From assembly GCF_017813355.1 (NCBI RefSeq), contig NZ_JAGIYZ010000014.1, positions 84,472-148,471 of the forward strand: DNA of 64,000 bases, read 5' to 3'. The DNA is from Roseomonas nitratireducens (lineage in GTDB: Bacteria > Pseudomonadota > Alphaproteobacteria > Acetobacterales > Acetobacteraceae). The position numbers and the translations under genes were made by a program. This document shows positions 49,685 to 58,228 of this stretch, piece after piece; within the stretch, counting starts at the first letter, position 1; each line of letters opens with the position of its first letter. The notes beneath the pieces were generated by a model, which was not told the DNA's origin, ran no database searches, and saw nothing but the letters and a program-made list of their open reading frames with translations.

Positions 49685-50608
49685 ATGGGCGGCTATGCGC
49701 GGACATTGGTGCTGCTGGCGGGGCTGACGGCGCTGTTCGGCGCCATCGGCTTCGCCATCGCCGGGCAGCAGGGGATGCTGCTGGCGCTGCTTTTCGCCGG
49801 CGGCATGAACCTGTTCGCCTGGTGGAATTCCGACCGGATGGTGCTGCGCATGCACCACGCCCAGCCGATCGGGCCGCAGGACGCGCCGCGGCTGTACCAG
49901 ATGACGGCCGACCTCGCCGCGCGGGCGGGGCTGCCCATGCCGGCGCTGTATGTCATCCACGAGGACCAGCCCAACGCCTTCGCCACGGGCCGCAGCCCAT
50001 CCAACGCCGCCGTCGCGGTCAACACCGGCCTGCTCGACCTGATGACCGAGGAGGAGGTGGCGGGCGTGATCGCGCATGAGCTTGCCCATATCCGCAACCG
50101 CGACACGCTGATCATGACCGTCACCGCGACGATCGCCGGCGCGATCTCGATGCTGGCGAATTTCGGCATGATCTTCGGCCAGGGCGGGCAGGACCGGAAC
50201 CGCAGCCCCTTCGGGCCGATCGGCATGATCCTGATGATCGTGCTCGCCCCGCTTGCCGCCGCCGTGGTGCAGATGGCGATCAGCCGGTCGCGCGAATACG
50301 AGGCCGACCGGGGGGCGGCGGAGATCACCGGCAATCCGCTCGGCCTCGCCGACGCGCTCGCGCGGCTCGAGCATCATGCGCATGCCATCCAGAACCGCGG
50401 GGCGGAGGCGAGCCCCGCGACGGCGCACATGTTCATCGTCAACCCGCTGTCCGGCGCGCGGATGGACAACCTGTTCGCGACGCATCCGCGCACGGAGAAC
50501 CGGATCGCGGCGCTGCACGACCTCGCGGCGCGGATGGGCGCCCTGCCCGCCCCTTCCGCCGCGCCGGGCCCCTGGGCCGGCGGGCGGCGCGGCAATCCCT
50601 GGGGCTGA
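49685..50608 (+). CDS. htpX: membrane zinc metalloprotease
   Basis: A 307-residue M48 protease that degrades misfolded membrane proteins. The zinc motif HELAH is at 131-135 and the third ligand is in [10 protein letters not shown]. Two N-terminal membrane helices and two after the active site match HtpX. The end [14 protein letters not shown] is typical. The ribosome site GGGAGGATCGCG precedes the ATG. Confidence 0.96.
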   Translation: MGGYARTLVLLAGLTALFGAIGFAIAGQQGMLLALLFAGGMNLFAWWNSDRMVLRMHHAQPIGPQDAPRLYQMTADLAARAGLPMPALYVIHEDQPNAFATGRSPSNAAVAVNTGLLDLMTEEEVAGVIAHELAHIRNRDTLIMTVTATIAGAISMLANFGMIFGQGGQDRNRSPFGPIGMILMIVLAPLAAAVVQMAISRSREYEADRGAAEITGNPLGLADALARLEHHAHAIQNRGAEASPATAHMFIVNPLSGARMDNLFATHPRTENRIAALHDLAARMGALPAPSAAPGPWAGGRRGNPWG

Positions 50609-50628
50609 AAAGCGCGCCCGGCGCGCGG

Positions 50629-51609
50629 TCAGTCCACCCGCGCGCCCGAGGCGCGGATCACCGGCGCCAGCCGCCTTTCCTCCGCCGCCCGGAAATCGGC
50701 GATCTGCTCCGGCGTCGTCCACCAGGCGGTCGCGCCCTGTTCCAGGTACTGGCGCTTGAGGTCTTCGGCTTCCAGCGCCCGGCGGGCGAGGTCGGAGATG
50801 CGCGCGACGACGTCCCGCGGGATGCCCGCCGGGCCGCACAGGCAGGTCCAGGAGGACATGTCGAAGCCGGCCAGGGTCTCGGATATCGCAGGCACCTCGG
50901 GCACCACCGGGCTGCGCGCGGCGGAGGTGACGCCGAGCGCGCGCACCCGCCCCTGCCGCGCCTGGGCCAGCGCGCCGGGGATGTTGTCGAAGATCATGTG
51001 CACGCGCCCAGCGATGATGTCCGGATAGGCCGCCGCGCTGCCGCGATAGGGCACATGCGTGATGTCGACGCCGGCCATGGTCTTGAACAGCTCGCCCGAG
51101 ATGTGGAGCGTCGTCCCCGACCCGGCCGAGGCGTAGGAATAGCGCCCCGGATGCGCCTTCAGATGCGCGATCAGCTCCGGCACCGAGCGGGCCGGGATGT
51201 CGTTGTTCACCACCAGCAGGTTCGGCAGCTGCCACATGCCTGAGACGAAGGTGAAGTCCCGGTGCGGGTCGAAGGGGATGCGCGCGTAGAGCGTCGGCGC
51301 CATGGCATGCGTCGCGATGCCGCCCAGGCCCAGCGTGTATCCGTCCGGCGCCGCCTGGGCGATGGCCTGGTTGCCAACGATGCCACCCGACCCGGTACGG
51401 TTCTCGACCACGAATTGCTGGCCCGACAGGTCGGCCATCTTCTGGCAGAGCTGGCGGGACAGCGTGTCGGTCGGCCCGCCCGCGGCATAGGGGTTGATGT
51501 AGCGGACGGGGCGGGCGGGCCAGGCCTCCTGCCCGCTGGCGAGGCGCGGCGCGGCGAGCGTTGCGCTGGCGATCAGGACGGCACGGCGGCCGGCGGCGTG
51601 GTGGCGCAT
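50629..51609 (-). CDS. TctC/Bug-family binding protein 4
   Basis: A 326-residue periplasmic solute-binding protein. The ATG at 51609 starts a signal peptide (RRAVLIASATLAAPRLASG). Landmarks: VRYINPYAAGGPTDTLSR, VENRTGSGGIVGN, AAPDGYTLG and HVPYRGSAAAYPD. The NP in place of VP in the first strand is an unusual variant. No TctAB genes are nearby. The ligand is unknown. Confidence 0.9.
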   Translation of the reverse strand: MRHHAAGRRAVLIASATLAAPRLASGQEAWPARPVRYINPYAAGGPTDTLSRQLCQKMADLSGQQFVVENRTGSGGIVGNQAIAQAAPDGYTLGLGGIATHAMAPTLYARIPFDPHRDFTFVSGMWQLPNLLVVNNDIPARSVPELIAHLKAHPGRYSYASAGSGTTLHISGELFKTMAGVDITHVPYRGSAAAYPDIIAGRVHMIFDNIPGALAQARQGRVRALGVTSAARSPVVPEVPAISETLAGFDMSSWTCLCGPAGIPRDVVARISDLARRALEAEDLKRQYLEQGATAWWTTPEQIADFRAAEERRLAPVIRASGARVD

Positions 51610-51784
51610 CGGACGGTCATTCTCCCTTTGCGGTCCTCTCGCGGGACCGCTGGGCGCCGAGCCTAGGACGCGCCCCGGGCGCCGCGCGAGACTTTCCGCC
51701 GCGTTGCCGCCCCCGCCCCCGCGTGCTAACCGCCCCCGCGACGCCCCGGGCGCGCCCGCCGCGCCGCTGCGAAAAGGTCCACGC

Positions 51785-52282
51785 ATGTCCGACCAGCCCA
51801 ACCCGCCCGCCAATGGCGGCGCCATGCCCGCCACGGGCCCGGTGGTCCTGAACCTCCAGTTCACCAAGGACCTGTCCTTCGAGGTGCCGGGCGCGCCCGA
51901 GATCTACCTCTCGCTGCGCGAGGCGCCGCGGATCGACATCGCGCTCGACGTCCAGGCGCGCCGGCTGCAGGAAGGGCAGGAGACCTACGAGATCTCCCTG
52001 CAGATCCGCGCCGACGCCAAGACGAACGAGGGCGCGACCGCCTTCATCGCGGAGCTCGTCTATTGCGGCATCTTCACGCTGAACGGCGTGCCGCGGGAGA
52101 TGCTGGAGCCGCTGCTGCTGGTGGAATGCCCGCGCCTGCTGTTCCCCTTCGCGCGGAACATCCTGGCCGATGTCACGCGCGACGGCGGCTTCCCGCCGGT
52201 GCTGCTGGCGCCGATCGACTTCGTCCAGCTGTGGCAGTCGCGCCGCGGCCAGGGCGCCGACGCGCCTGTCGCCAATGCCTGA
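51785..52282 (+). CDS. secB: protein-export chaperone SecB
   Basis: A 165-residue cytoplasmic tetrameric chaperone that holds preproteins unfolded for SecA. Typical blocks are FTKDLSFEVPGAPE, VAELVYCG-like IAELVYCGIFTL, and VECPRLLFPFARNILADVTRDGGFPP. The length is usual. It is followed by hemH 52 bp later. Confidence 0.96.
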   Translation: MSDQPNPPANGGAMPATGPVVLNLQFTKDLSFEVPGAPEIYLSLREAPRIDIALDVQARRLQEGQETYEISLQIRADAKTNEGATAFIAELVYCGIFTLNGVPREMLEPLLLVECPRLLFPFARNILADVTRDGGFPPVLLAPIDFVQLWQSRRGQGADAPVANA

Positions 52283-52334
52283 AGGGGCCCAGGGACTTGA
52301 CTCGCGCCCCGCGCGGGTCATGTCGGGCGAGACA

Positions 52335-53432
52335 ATGCCCAAGCGCCGCGTCGCCATCGTGCTGTTCAACCTGGGCGGTCCCGACCGCCCGGAGAGCGTG
52401 CGGCCCTTCCTGGTCAACCTGTTCACCGACCCTGCCATCCTGCGCGTGCCGGGGTTCATCCGGCCCTGGCTCGGCCGGCTGATCGCCTGGCGGCGGACGA
52501 AGCCGGCGATGGAGAACTACGCCATCCTCGGCGGCCGTTCCCCGCTGCTCGACCTGACCGAGGAGCAGGGACGCTCGCTGGAAGCGGCCATGGCCGGCGA
52601 TCCGGGGATCGAGGTGCGGTCCTTCATCGCCATGCGCTACTGGCATCCGATGAGCGACGAGGCCGCGCGCGCCGTGAAGGACTGGGCGCCGGACGAGGTG
52701 CTGCTCTTCCCGCTCTATCCGCAGTTCTCCACGACCACCACCGGCAGCAGCATCGCCGCGTGGCAAGATTCCTGCCGCAAGGCCGGCCTGTCCGTGCCGA
52801 CCACCACGCTGTGCTGCTGGCATTCCCATGGCGGCTTCGCGATGGCGACGGCGCAGCTGGTGCGGCGGGCCTGGCAGGAAGCGCGCGCCGCCCTGCCCGA
52901 GGACGTTCCGCTGCGCGTTCTGTTCTCCGCGCACGGGCTGCCGGAGAGCATCGTCAACGCCGGCGACCCCTACCAGTGGCAGGTGGAGCAGACCGTCGCC
53001 TCGGTGGTCGAAAAGCTCGACATGCCGGGCCTGGACCACATCGTCTGCTACCAGTCGCGCGTCACGCCGCAGAAATGGATCGGGCCCTCGACCGAGGACG
53101 AGATCGAGCGCGCCGCGCACGACAAGGCGGCGATCCTGATCTGCCCGATCGCCTTCGTGTCCGAGCATTCGGAAACGCTCGTGGAACTGGACGTCGAATA
53201 CCGGGAGGAAGCCGACAAGCTCGGCATCCCCGGCTATTTCCGCGTGCCCGCGCAGAACAGCGACCCCGACTTCATCGCCGCGCTGGCCGACCTCGCGCGC
53301 GCCGCGCTCGGCTCCGGGCGAAGCCTCTGCTCCTTCGCCGGCGCCCGGCAATGCCCGAAGCAGCATGGCGACTGCCCCCATGCGCGCGCGACCGCCGAGC
53401 GGCGCCAGGTCGCGGTGAAGGAACCGGCTTGA
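52335..53432 (+). CDS. hemH: ferrochelatase
   Basis: A 365-residue enzyme inserting Fe2+ into protoporphyrin IX. The start MPKRRVAIVLFNLGGPD is preferred; in-frame ATGs at 52320 and 52275 are alternatives. The catalytic His is in FSAHGLPES, and the acidic side is SEHSETLVELD. The C-terminal tail carries three cysteines (SLCSFAGARQC and GDC), a pattern like [2Fe-2S]-bearing ferrochelatases of animals and Caulobacter. Cluster binding is inference. Confidence 0.94.
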   Translation: MPKRRVAIVLFNLGGPDRPESVRPFLVNLFTDPAILRVPGFIRPWLGRLIAWRRTKPAMENYAILGGRSPLLDLTEEQGRSLEAAMAGDPGIEVRSFIAMRYWHPMSDEAARAVKDWAPDEVLLFPLYPQFSTTTTGSSIAAWQDSCRKAGLSVPTTTLCCWHSHGGFAMATAQLVRRAWQEARAALPEDVPLRVLFSAHGLPESIVNAGDPYQWQVEQTVASVVEKLDMPGLDHIVCYQSRVTPQKWIGPSTEDEIERAAHDKAAILICPIAFVSEHSETLVELDVEYREEADKLGIPGYFRVPAQNSDPDFIAALADLARAALGSGRSLCSFAGARQCPKQHGDCPHARATAERRQVAVKEPA

Positions 53433-53457
53433 AGCCTGCCCCCGCGCGGCGGGCCGC

Positions 53458-54117
53458 ATGAGCCCGCCGCCCCCCCGCGCCGTCCTGTTCGACTGCGACG
53501 GCGTGCTGGCCGATTCCGAGATGATGGTGAACGCCCTCGTCGCCGAGCAGCTGACGGAGCTCGGCTGGCCGATGAGCGCGGCGGAATCGCGCCATACCTT
53601 CCTCGGCATGGCCTTGCCCGACATGGTCCCGCGCATCGAGGCGCGTGTCGGCCCCCTGCCGCCCGGCTGGGCGGAGGAGATCTCCGCGCTGATCGCCCAT
53701 GAGATGACGCGCCGAACGCCGGCCGTGCCGGGGGCGACGGAGGCGGTGCACGCCATCGCGGCGGCCGGCATCCCGGTTTCGGTCGCGTCGAATTCGGGCC
53801 GGGTGGAGCTGGCGGCGAAGATGCGGTCCCTCGGCCTCGCCACCGTCTTCGCCGAGCGCGTCTTCTCCTTCGAGGATGTGGACCGGCCCAAGCCCTGGCC
53901 GGACATCTACCTGGCGGCGGCCGCGGCCTGCGGCGCCGCGCCGGCCGATTGCGTGGTGGTCGAGGACAGCGTGCCCGGCGTGCGCGCGGGCCGGGCGGCC
54001 GGCTGCCGCGTGCTCGGCTTCGCGCGGGAGACGCCGGCGGGCGTGCTGGCCGCCCATGGCGCCGAACCCTTCGACGACATGGCGGCGCTGCCGGGGCTGC
54101 TCGGCCTTCCGGGCTGA
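53458..54117 (+). CDS. HAD-superfamily phosphatase
   Basis: A 219-residue subfamily IA HAD hydrolase. Motif I FDCDGVLADSE, motif II SNSG, motif III Lys in RPKPWPDIY, and motif IV VVEDSVPGVRAG are all intact, with a C1 cap helical domain. Proteins of this type include beta-phosphoglucomutase-like and sugar-phosphate phosphatases; the substrate cannot be assigned. It starts 25 bp after hemH. Confidence 0.88.
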   Translation: MSPPPPRAVLFDCDGVLADSEMMVNALVAEQLTELGWPMSAAESRHTFLGMALPDMVPRIEARVGPLPPGWAEEISALIAHEMTRRTPAVPGATEAVHAIAAAGIPVSVASNSGRVELAAKMRSLGLATVFAERVFSFEDVDRPKPWPDIYLAAAAACGAAPADCVVVEDSVPGVRAGRAAGCRVLGFARETPAGVLAAHGAEPFDDMAALPGLLGLPG

Positions 54118-54213
54118 CCACCGCTTTTTTTCGCCGATCCTGTCTGAATCCTCCAGGCTCCGGGTTCATCGGTGCAGGACGGGATGATCCGTCAGGCACG
54201 AAGGAGCCCCGAC

Positions 54214-54573
54214 ATGCAGGTCTGCATGCTGATCTACGAACCGAAGGACCAGACGGCGAAGCGCCACGACCCGGCGGAGGCGCCGGCCTATTGGGGCGCC
54301 TGGACGGCCTATGCCGCGGCGGTGCGCGCGAGCGGGCTGATGGTGGGCGGCAACGGGCTGGAAGCATCCCCGACCGCGACCACGCTGCGCATCGGCGCGG
54401 GCGGGCGGCAGGTGCAGGACGGGCCCTATGCCGATACCCGGGAACAGCTCGGCGGCTATTTCGTGCTGGAGGTGCCGGACCTGGAGACGGCGCTGGACTG
54501 GGCATCGCGCTGCCCGGTCTTCCCGGGCGGGGCGGTGGAGATCCGCCCGGTGATGCCGCCCCCGGCGGCATGA
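54214..54573 (+). CDS. DGPF/YCII-domain protein paired with an ECF sigma factor
   Basis: A 119-residue protein with the DGPF-type signature VQDGPYADTREQLGGYF in a YCII fold. The ATG at 54214 is chosen because AAGGAG sits 7 bp upstream and MQVCMLIYEPKD is the usual start. The gene overlaps the sigma-factor start by 4 bp (ATGA). DGPF proteins are routinely encoded next to ECF42-type sigma factors; their biochemical role is unknown. Confidence 0.88.
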   Translation: MQVCMLIYEPKDQTAKRHDPAEAPAYWGAWTAYAAAVRASGLMVGGNGLEASPTATTLRIGAGGRQVQDGPYADTREQLGGYFVLEVPDLETALDWASRCPVFPGGAVEIRPVMPPPAA

Positions 54574-55814
54574 GCGGGGCGGCTGCGCGCGCGGCGGAAG
54601 CGGCCGCGCGCGCCTCCTATGGCCGGCTGCTCGCCTGGCTTTCGGCGCGGACGCGGGACCTGGCGGCGGCGGAGGACGCGCTGGCCGAGGCGCTGCGCGC
54701 CGCGCTCGAGACCTGGCCGGCGAGGGGCGTGCCCGCCGCGCCGGACGCCTGGCTGCTGACGGTCGCGCGCCGGAATCTCGGCCGCCGCGCCCGGCATGCA
54801 CGGGTGCATGCAATGGCCGAGCCCGCCTTGGCCCTGCTGGCCGAGGAAGCGGATCGCGAGGCGGCCCCCTTCCCGGATGAGCGGCTCGGCCTGTTGTTCG
54901 TCTGCGCCCATCCCGAGATCGAGCCGGCGGTCCGCGCGCCGCTCATGCTGCAGACAGTGCTTGGCCTGGATGCGGCGCGGATCGCGGGCGCCTTCCTCGT
55001 CTCCCCCGCCGCCATGGGCCAGCGCCTGACGCGCGCGAAGGCCCGCATCCGCGAGGCCGGGCTGCGCTTCGAGGTGCCGGAGCGCGCGGAATGGGCGCCA
55101 CGCCTCGCCGCCGTGCTGGACGCGGTCTATGCCGCCTATGGCAGCGCCTGGCCCGACATGGCGGGCGTCGACCCGCGCCTGACCGGGCTGGCTGCGGAAG
55201 CCCTGCACCTCGCGCGCCTGCTGGCCGCCCTGTTGCCGGAGGAGCCGGAGGCACGCGGCCTCGTCGCCCTGATCCTGCATTGCGAGGCACGGCGGCCGGC
55301 GCGGCGGGACGCGGCCGGGCGGCTGGTGCCGCTCGCCGAGCAGGACCCCGCGCTGTGGGACGGTGCGCTGGCGGGGGAAGCGGAGGCGCATCTCGCCGCC
55401 GCCGCCCGCGCCGGCCAGGCCGGGCGATTCCAGGTCGAGGCCGCCATCCAGTCGGCGCATGCGGCGCGGACCGCGATGGGCGGCACGCCCTGGGGCGCCA
55501 TCGTCACGCTGTATGAGCTGCTGCTGCGCATCGCGCCCTCGGCCGGCGCGCTGCTCGGCCGTGCGGCCGCGGTCGCGGAAGCGCGCGGTCCGGCGGAAGG
55601 CCTCGCCCTGCTGGACGCGATGGCGCCCGGCCTGCCGCCGTCCTGGCAGCCCTATTGGGCGGTGCGGGCGCATCTGCTGGCCCGGCTCGGCGATGCGGTG
55701 GCGGCGGCCGAGGCCTATGGCCGCGCCATCGGCCTCACCTCGGAGCCCGGGGAGCGCGCCTTCCTCCAGGCGAGGCTCGCCATGTTGCACGGCGCGGCAA
55801 TCCGGACCACATAG
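54570..55814 (+). CDS. ECF42-type RNA polymerase sigma factor with C-terminal TPR-like extension
   Basis: A 414-residue sigma factor. The sigma2 region (LAWLSARTRDLAAAEDALAEAL, then WLLTVARRNLGRRARHAR) and the sigma4 region (LLFVCAHPEIEPAVRAPLML and RLTRAKARIRE) occupy the first 180 residues. A helical C-terminal extension of about 230 residues, rich in Ala pairs like TPRs, is typical of ECF42 and is thought to take the place of an anti-sigma factor. It is translationally coupled to the DGPF gene. No anti-sigma gene is present. Confidence 0.88.
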   Translation: MSGAAARAAEAAARASYGRLLAWLSARTRDLAAAEDALAEALRAALETWPARGVPAAPDAWLLTVARRNLGRRARHARVHAMAEPALALLAEEADREAAPFPDERLGLLFVCAHPEIEPAVRAPLMLQTVLGLDAARIAGAFLVSPAAMGQRLTRAKARIREAGLRFEVPERAEWAPRLAAVLDAVYAAYGSAWPDMAGVDPRLTGLAAEALHLARLLAALLPEEPEARGLVALILHCEARRPARRDAAGRLVPLAEQDPALWDGALAGEAEAHLAAAARAGQAGRFQVEAAIQSAHAARTAMGGTPWGAIVTLYELLLRIAPSAGALLGRAAAVAEARGPAEGLALLDAMAPGLPPSWQPYWAVRAHLLARLGDAVAAAEAYGRAIGLTSEPGERAFLQARLAMLHGAAIRTT

Positions 55815-55847
55815 GTCTGGAAACCATCTCAGCCGCGGATGCCCGCC

Positions 55848-56417
55848 ATGTTCATCGAGACCGAAGCCACCCCGAACCCCGCCACGCTGAAGTTCCTGCC
55901 CGGGCGCGACGTGCTCGGCGGGCGCGGCACGGCCGACTTCACCGCGCCGGGGGAGGCCGCCGGCCGTTCCCCCCTCGCCGAGCGGGTCTTCCAGGTGGGC
56001 GACGTGGCGCGGGTCTTCCTCGGCGCCGATTTCGTCACCGTGACGAAGGACAGCGACGCGGACTGGACCATGCTCCGCCCGCGCGTGCTGGGCGCCATCA
56101 TGGAGCACTACCTCTCCGGCATGCCGGTGCTCGAGGACGGCGAGGCCGAGGGCGAGCATGGCGAGGATTTCGACGCCGCCGACCAGGAGGTCGTCGCGCA
56201 GATCAAGGAATTGCTCGACACCCGGGTGCGGCCGGCCGTCGCCGGCGATGGCGGGGACATCGTCTTCCGCGGCTTCCGCGACGGCATCGTGCGGCTGCGC
56301 ATGCAGGGCGCCTGCTCGGGCTGCCCCTCCTCCCGCGCCACGCTGAAGCATGGCGTGGAGAACATGCTGCGCCACTACGTGCCGGAAGTGGTGGCGGTGG
56401 AGCAGGTCGAGGCCTGA
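55848..56417 (+). CDS. nfuA: NifU-like Fe-S cluster carrier
   Basis: A 189-residue Fe-S carrier. The N-terminal Nfu_N domain opens FIETEATPNPATLKFLPG, and the C-terminal NifU domain carries the cluster motif ACSGCPSS. An in-frame ATG three codons upstream (55839) is also possible. It delivers clusters to target enzymes such as aconitase-type proteins or lipoyl synthase in related organisms. Confidence 0.93.
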   Translation: MFIETEATPNPATLKFLPGRDVLGGRGTADFTAPGEAAGRSPLAERVFQVGDVARVFLGADFVTVTKDSDADWTMLRPRVLGAIMEHYLSGMPVLEDGEAEGEHGEDFDAADQEVVAQIKELLDTRVRPAVAGDGGDIVFRGFRDGIVRLRMQGACSGCPSSRATLKHGVENMLRHYVPEVVAVEQVEA

Positions 56418-56468
56418 TCCCGCGCGGCGCCGCTGGACGGGCGGCGCTGCCTCGGCCATAGCGCGCCG

Positions 56469-57524
56469 GTGCTTCTCGACGCGGTCCTCCGGCATATCGG
56501 CTTCGCTGTCCTGCTCGCGCTGCTCTCGGCGGCAGCGGTGCGGGCCATGATCGCCTGGCCGATCCTCGACCATCCGAACGACCGGTCCTCCCATGTCCGG
56601 CCGACGCCGCGGGGCGGGGGCGTGGGCATCGTGCTGGCCTTCGTGGCGGGCATGGCGGCGCTCTATCTCGGCGCGCACCATGCGCGGCTGCCGGCGCCGC
56701 AATTCCTCGGCGTGATCGGCGCGGCGGTCGCCATCGCCGCGGTCTCGCTCTGGGACGACATGGCCAACCTGCGCTTCGCGGTGAAATTCGCGGCGCAGGC
56801 AGGGGCGGCGCTGGTCGCCGTCGCGAGCGGGCTGGTGCTGGACAGGCTCGCCCTGCCCTGGATCGGGGAGGTGCAGCTCGGCTGGCTCGGCCCGGTGATC
56901 ACGCTGTTCTGGATCGTCGGCTGCACCAATGCGCTGAACTTCATGGACGGGCTCGATTCGCTCGTCGGCGGCGCGGTCTTCCTCGCCGCGGTCATCCTCT
57001 GCATCGTCGCGGCGGGGCAGGGCGGCTGGTTCGTCTATGCCGCGTCGCTGCTCCTGGCGGCGGGGCTCGCGGGCTTCATCCCCTTCAACCTGCATCCCGC
57101 GCGCATCTTCATGGGCGATGTCGGCAGCCAGTTCCTCGGCTTCATGATGGCGGTGCTGGCGGTGGCGGCGACGGAATTCGCCGGCGCCTCCGTCTCCTTC
57201 CTCATCGTGCCGCTGCTGCTGTTCGGGCTGCTGTTCGACGCCGCCTTCACCCTCGCGCGCCGCGCCCTGATGGGGGAGCACGTGGCATCCGCGCATCGCA
57301 CCCACCTGTACCAGATGGCGCAGCGCAGCGGCATGGGCGTGCGCGCGGTCGCCGCGGTCCATTGGGGCTTCGTGCTGTTCCACGGGGCGCTGGTCGCGCT
57401 GTTCCTGCACCTGCCCGCGGGGACGAAGCCGCTGGTGGTGCTGCCGGCGCTCGCCGTGCAGGCGGCCTGGCTGCTGCATGTGCGCCGCCGGATGCGGCGC
57501 GCGGGCCTCACCTGGCGGGCGTGA
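56469..57524 (+). CDS. WecA/MraY-family polyprenyl-phosphate sugar-1-phosphate transferase
   Basis: A 351-residue polytopic enzyme read from a GTG. Family motifs are HVRPTPRGGG, the Asp-Asp pair in SLWDDM, NALNFMDGLD, and the PARIFMGDVGSQFLG region. It moves a HexNAc-1-phosphate (or similar) to undecaprenyl phosphate to start a glycan. The sequence is nearer WecA/WbpL/TagO than MraY. Its 3' end overlaps a convergent lipoprotein gene by 17 bp. Confidence 0.88.
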   Translation: MLLDAVLRHIGFAVLLALLSAAAVRAMIAWPILDHPNDRSSHVRPTPRGGGVGIVLAFVAGMAALYLGAHHARLPAPQFLGVIGAAVAIAAVSLWDDMANLRFAVKFAAQAGAALVAVASGLVLDRLALPWIGEVQLGWLGPVITLFWIVGCTNALNFMDGLDSLVGGAVFLAAVILCIVAAGQGGWFVYAASLLLAAGLAGFIPFNLHPARIFMGDVGSQFLGFMMAVLAVAATEFAGASVSFLIVPLLLFGLLFDAAFTLARRALMGEHVASAHRTHLYQMAQRSGMGVRAVAAVHWGFVLFHGALVALFLHLPAGTKPLVVLPALAVQAAWLLHVRRRMRRAGLTWRA

Positions 57525-58185
57525 CGACCTCGACCGGCGCGCGCGCCGCGACATAGTCTACCCGCAGCGCCGGCAGGGCATCGCCGATCCACTGTTCCGA
57601 GCGGAACACGCCGCCCGTTCGCGCATCGGCCCAGAAGCGGTTCACGAAGCGCGCGCCGCCGCGGCAGGTCTCCTCCACCAGCAGCACCTCGACGGCCTCG
57701 GTCGGCCGCGCCCGCATGCGGCATTCGAGGCGCAGTCCGAAACGCATCCTCGCCGGGTCCGCACCCCCGCGCGCGAGATCGACGACGCGCGTGCCCTGCC
57801 AGCCATCGGCCTCCAGCGCGCTGGCGAGGCCGTCCGGCCCCTCGAAGCGCGTCGCGGCCAGCACCTCCGACAGGCCGGCGGTGGCGACGATGCGCGGCCC
57901 GTCGGTCGCCACCACCACGCCGCCCTGGGTGCGCCAGAGCCGGCGCTCCCCTTCCTCCTGCAGCAGCGCCGCGCTGGCCTGGCGGCTGCCGAGCGTCAGC
58001 AGCAGCGCGGGGCCATCCGTGCGCGGCTCGTCCTCGGCATCCCAGCGCGCCGGGGCGGGGTCGTCGGAGGCGACGAAGAGCGAGTCCGGCACCGGCAGCG
58101 GCCAGAGCGCGACACGCAGCATGTCGGCCGCGCCCGCGCCTTCGCAGGCGGCGAGCAGCAGGCAGAGCGGCAGGACACGGCGCAT
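57508..58185 (-). CDS. YjbF/GfcB-like lipoprotein
   Basis: A 225-residue predicted lipoprotein (lipobox LAAC, Cys about residue 14). A beta-rich domain contains TAGLSEVLAATRFEG and the closing block RFVNRFWADARTGGVFRSEQ, characteristic of YjbF/GfcB lipoproteins tied to exopolysaccharide or group 4 capsule secretion. The usual partners YjbEGH/GfcCDE are absent here. It is convergent with the WecA-like gene, which fits a polysaccharide role. Confidence 0.72.
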   Translation of the reverse strand: MRRVLPLCLLLAACEGAGAADMLRVALWPLPVPDSLFVASDDPAPARWDAEDEPRTDGPALLLTLGSRQASAALLQEEGERRLWRTQGGVVVATDGPRIVATAGLSEVLAATRFEGPDGLASALEADGWQGTRVVDLARGGADPARMRFGLRLECRMRARPTEAVEVLLVEETCRGGARFVNRFWADARTGGVFRSEQWIGDALPALRVDYVAARAPVEVVTPAR

Positions 58186-58228
58186 TCCTCAATCATGCCG
58201 ATTTCGCAACGGCCTGGACAGCCGGAAT

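Noticed and set aside
54141..54170. TGTCTGAA upstream of the DGPF gene as an ECF42 -35 element
   Set aside because: It only partly matches TGTCGA and no -10 element lies at the expected distance, so it is not listed as a promoter.
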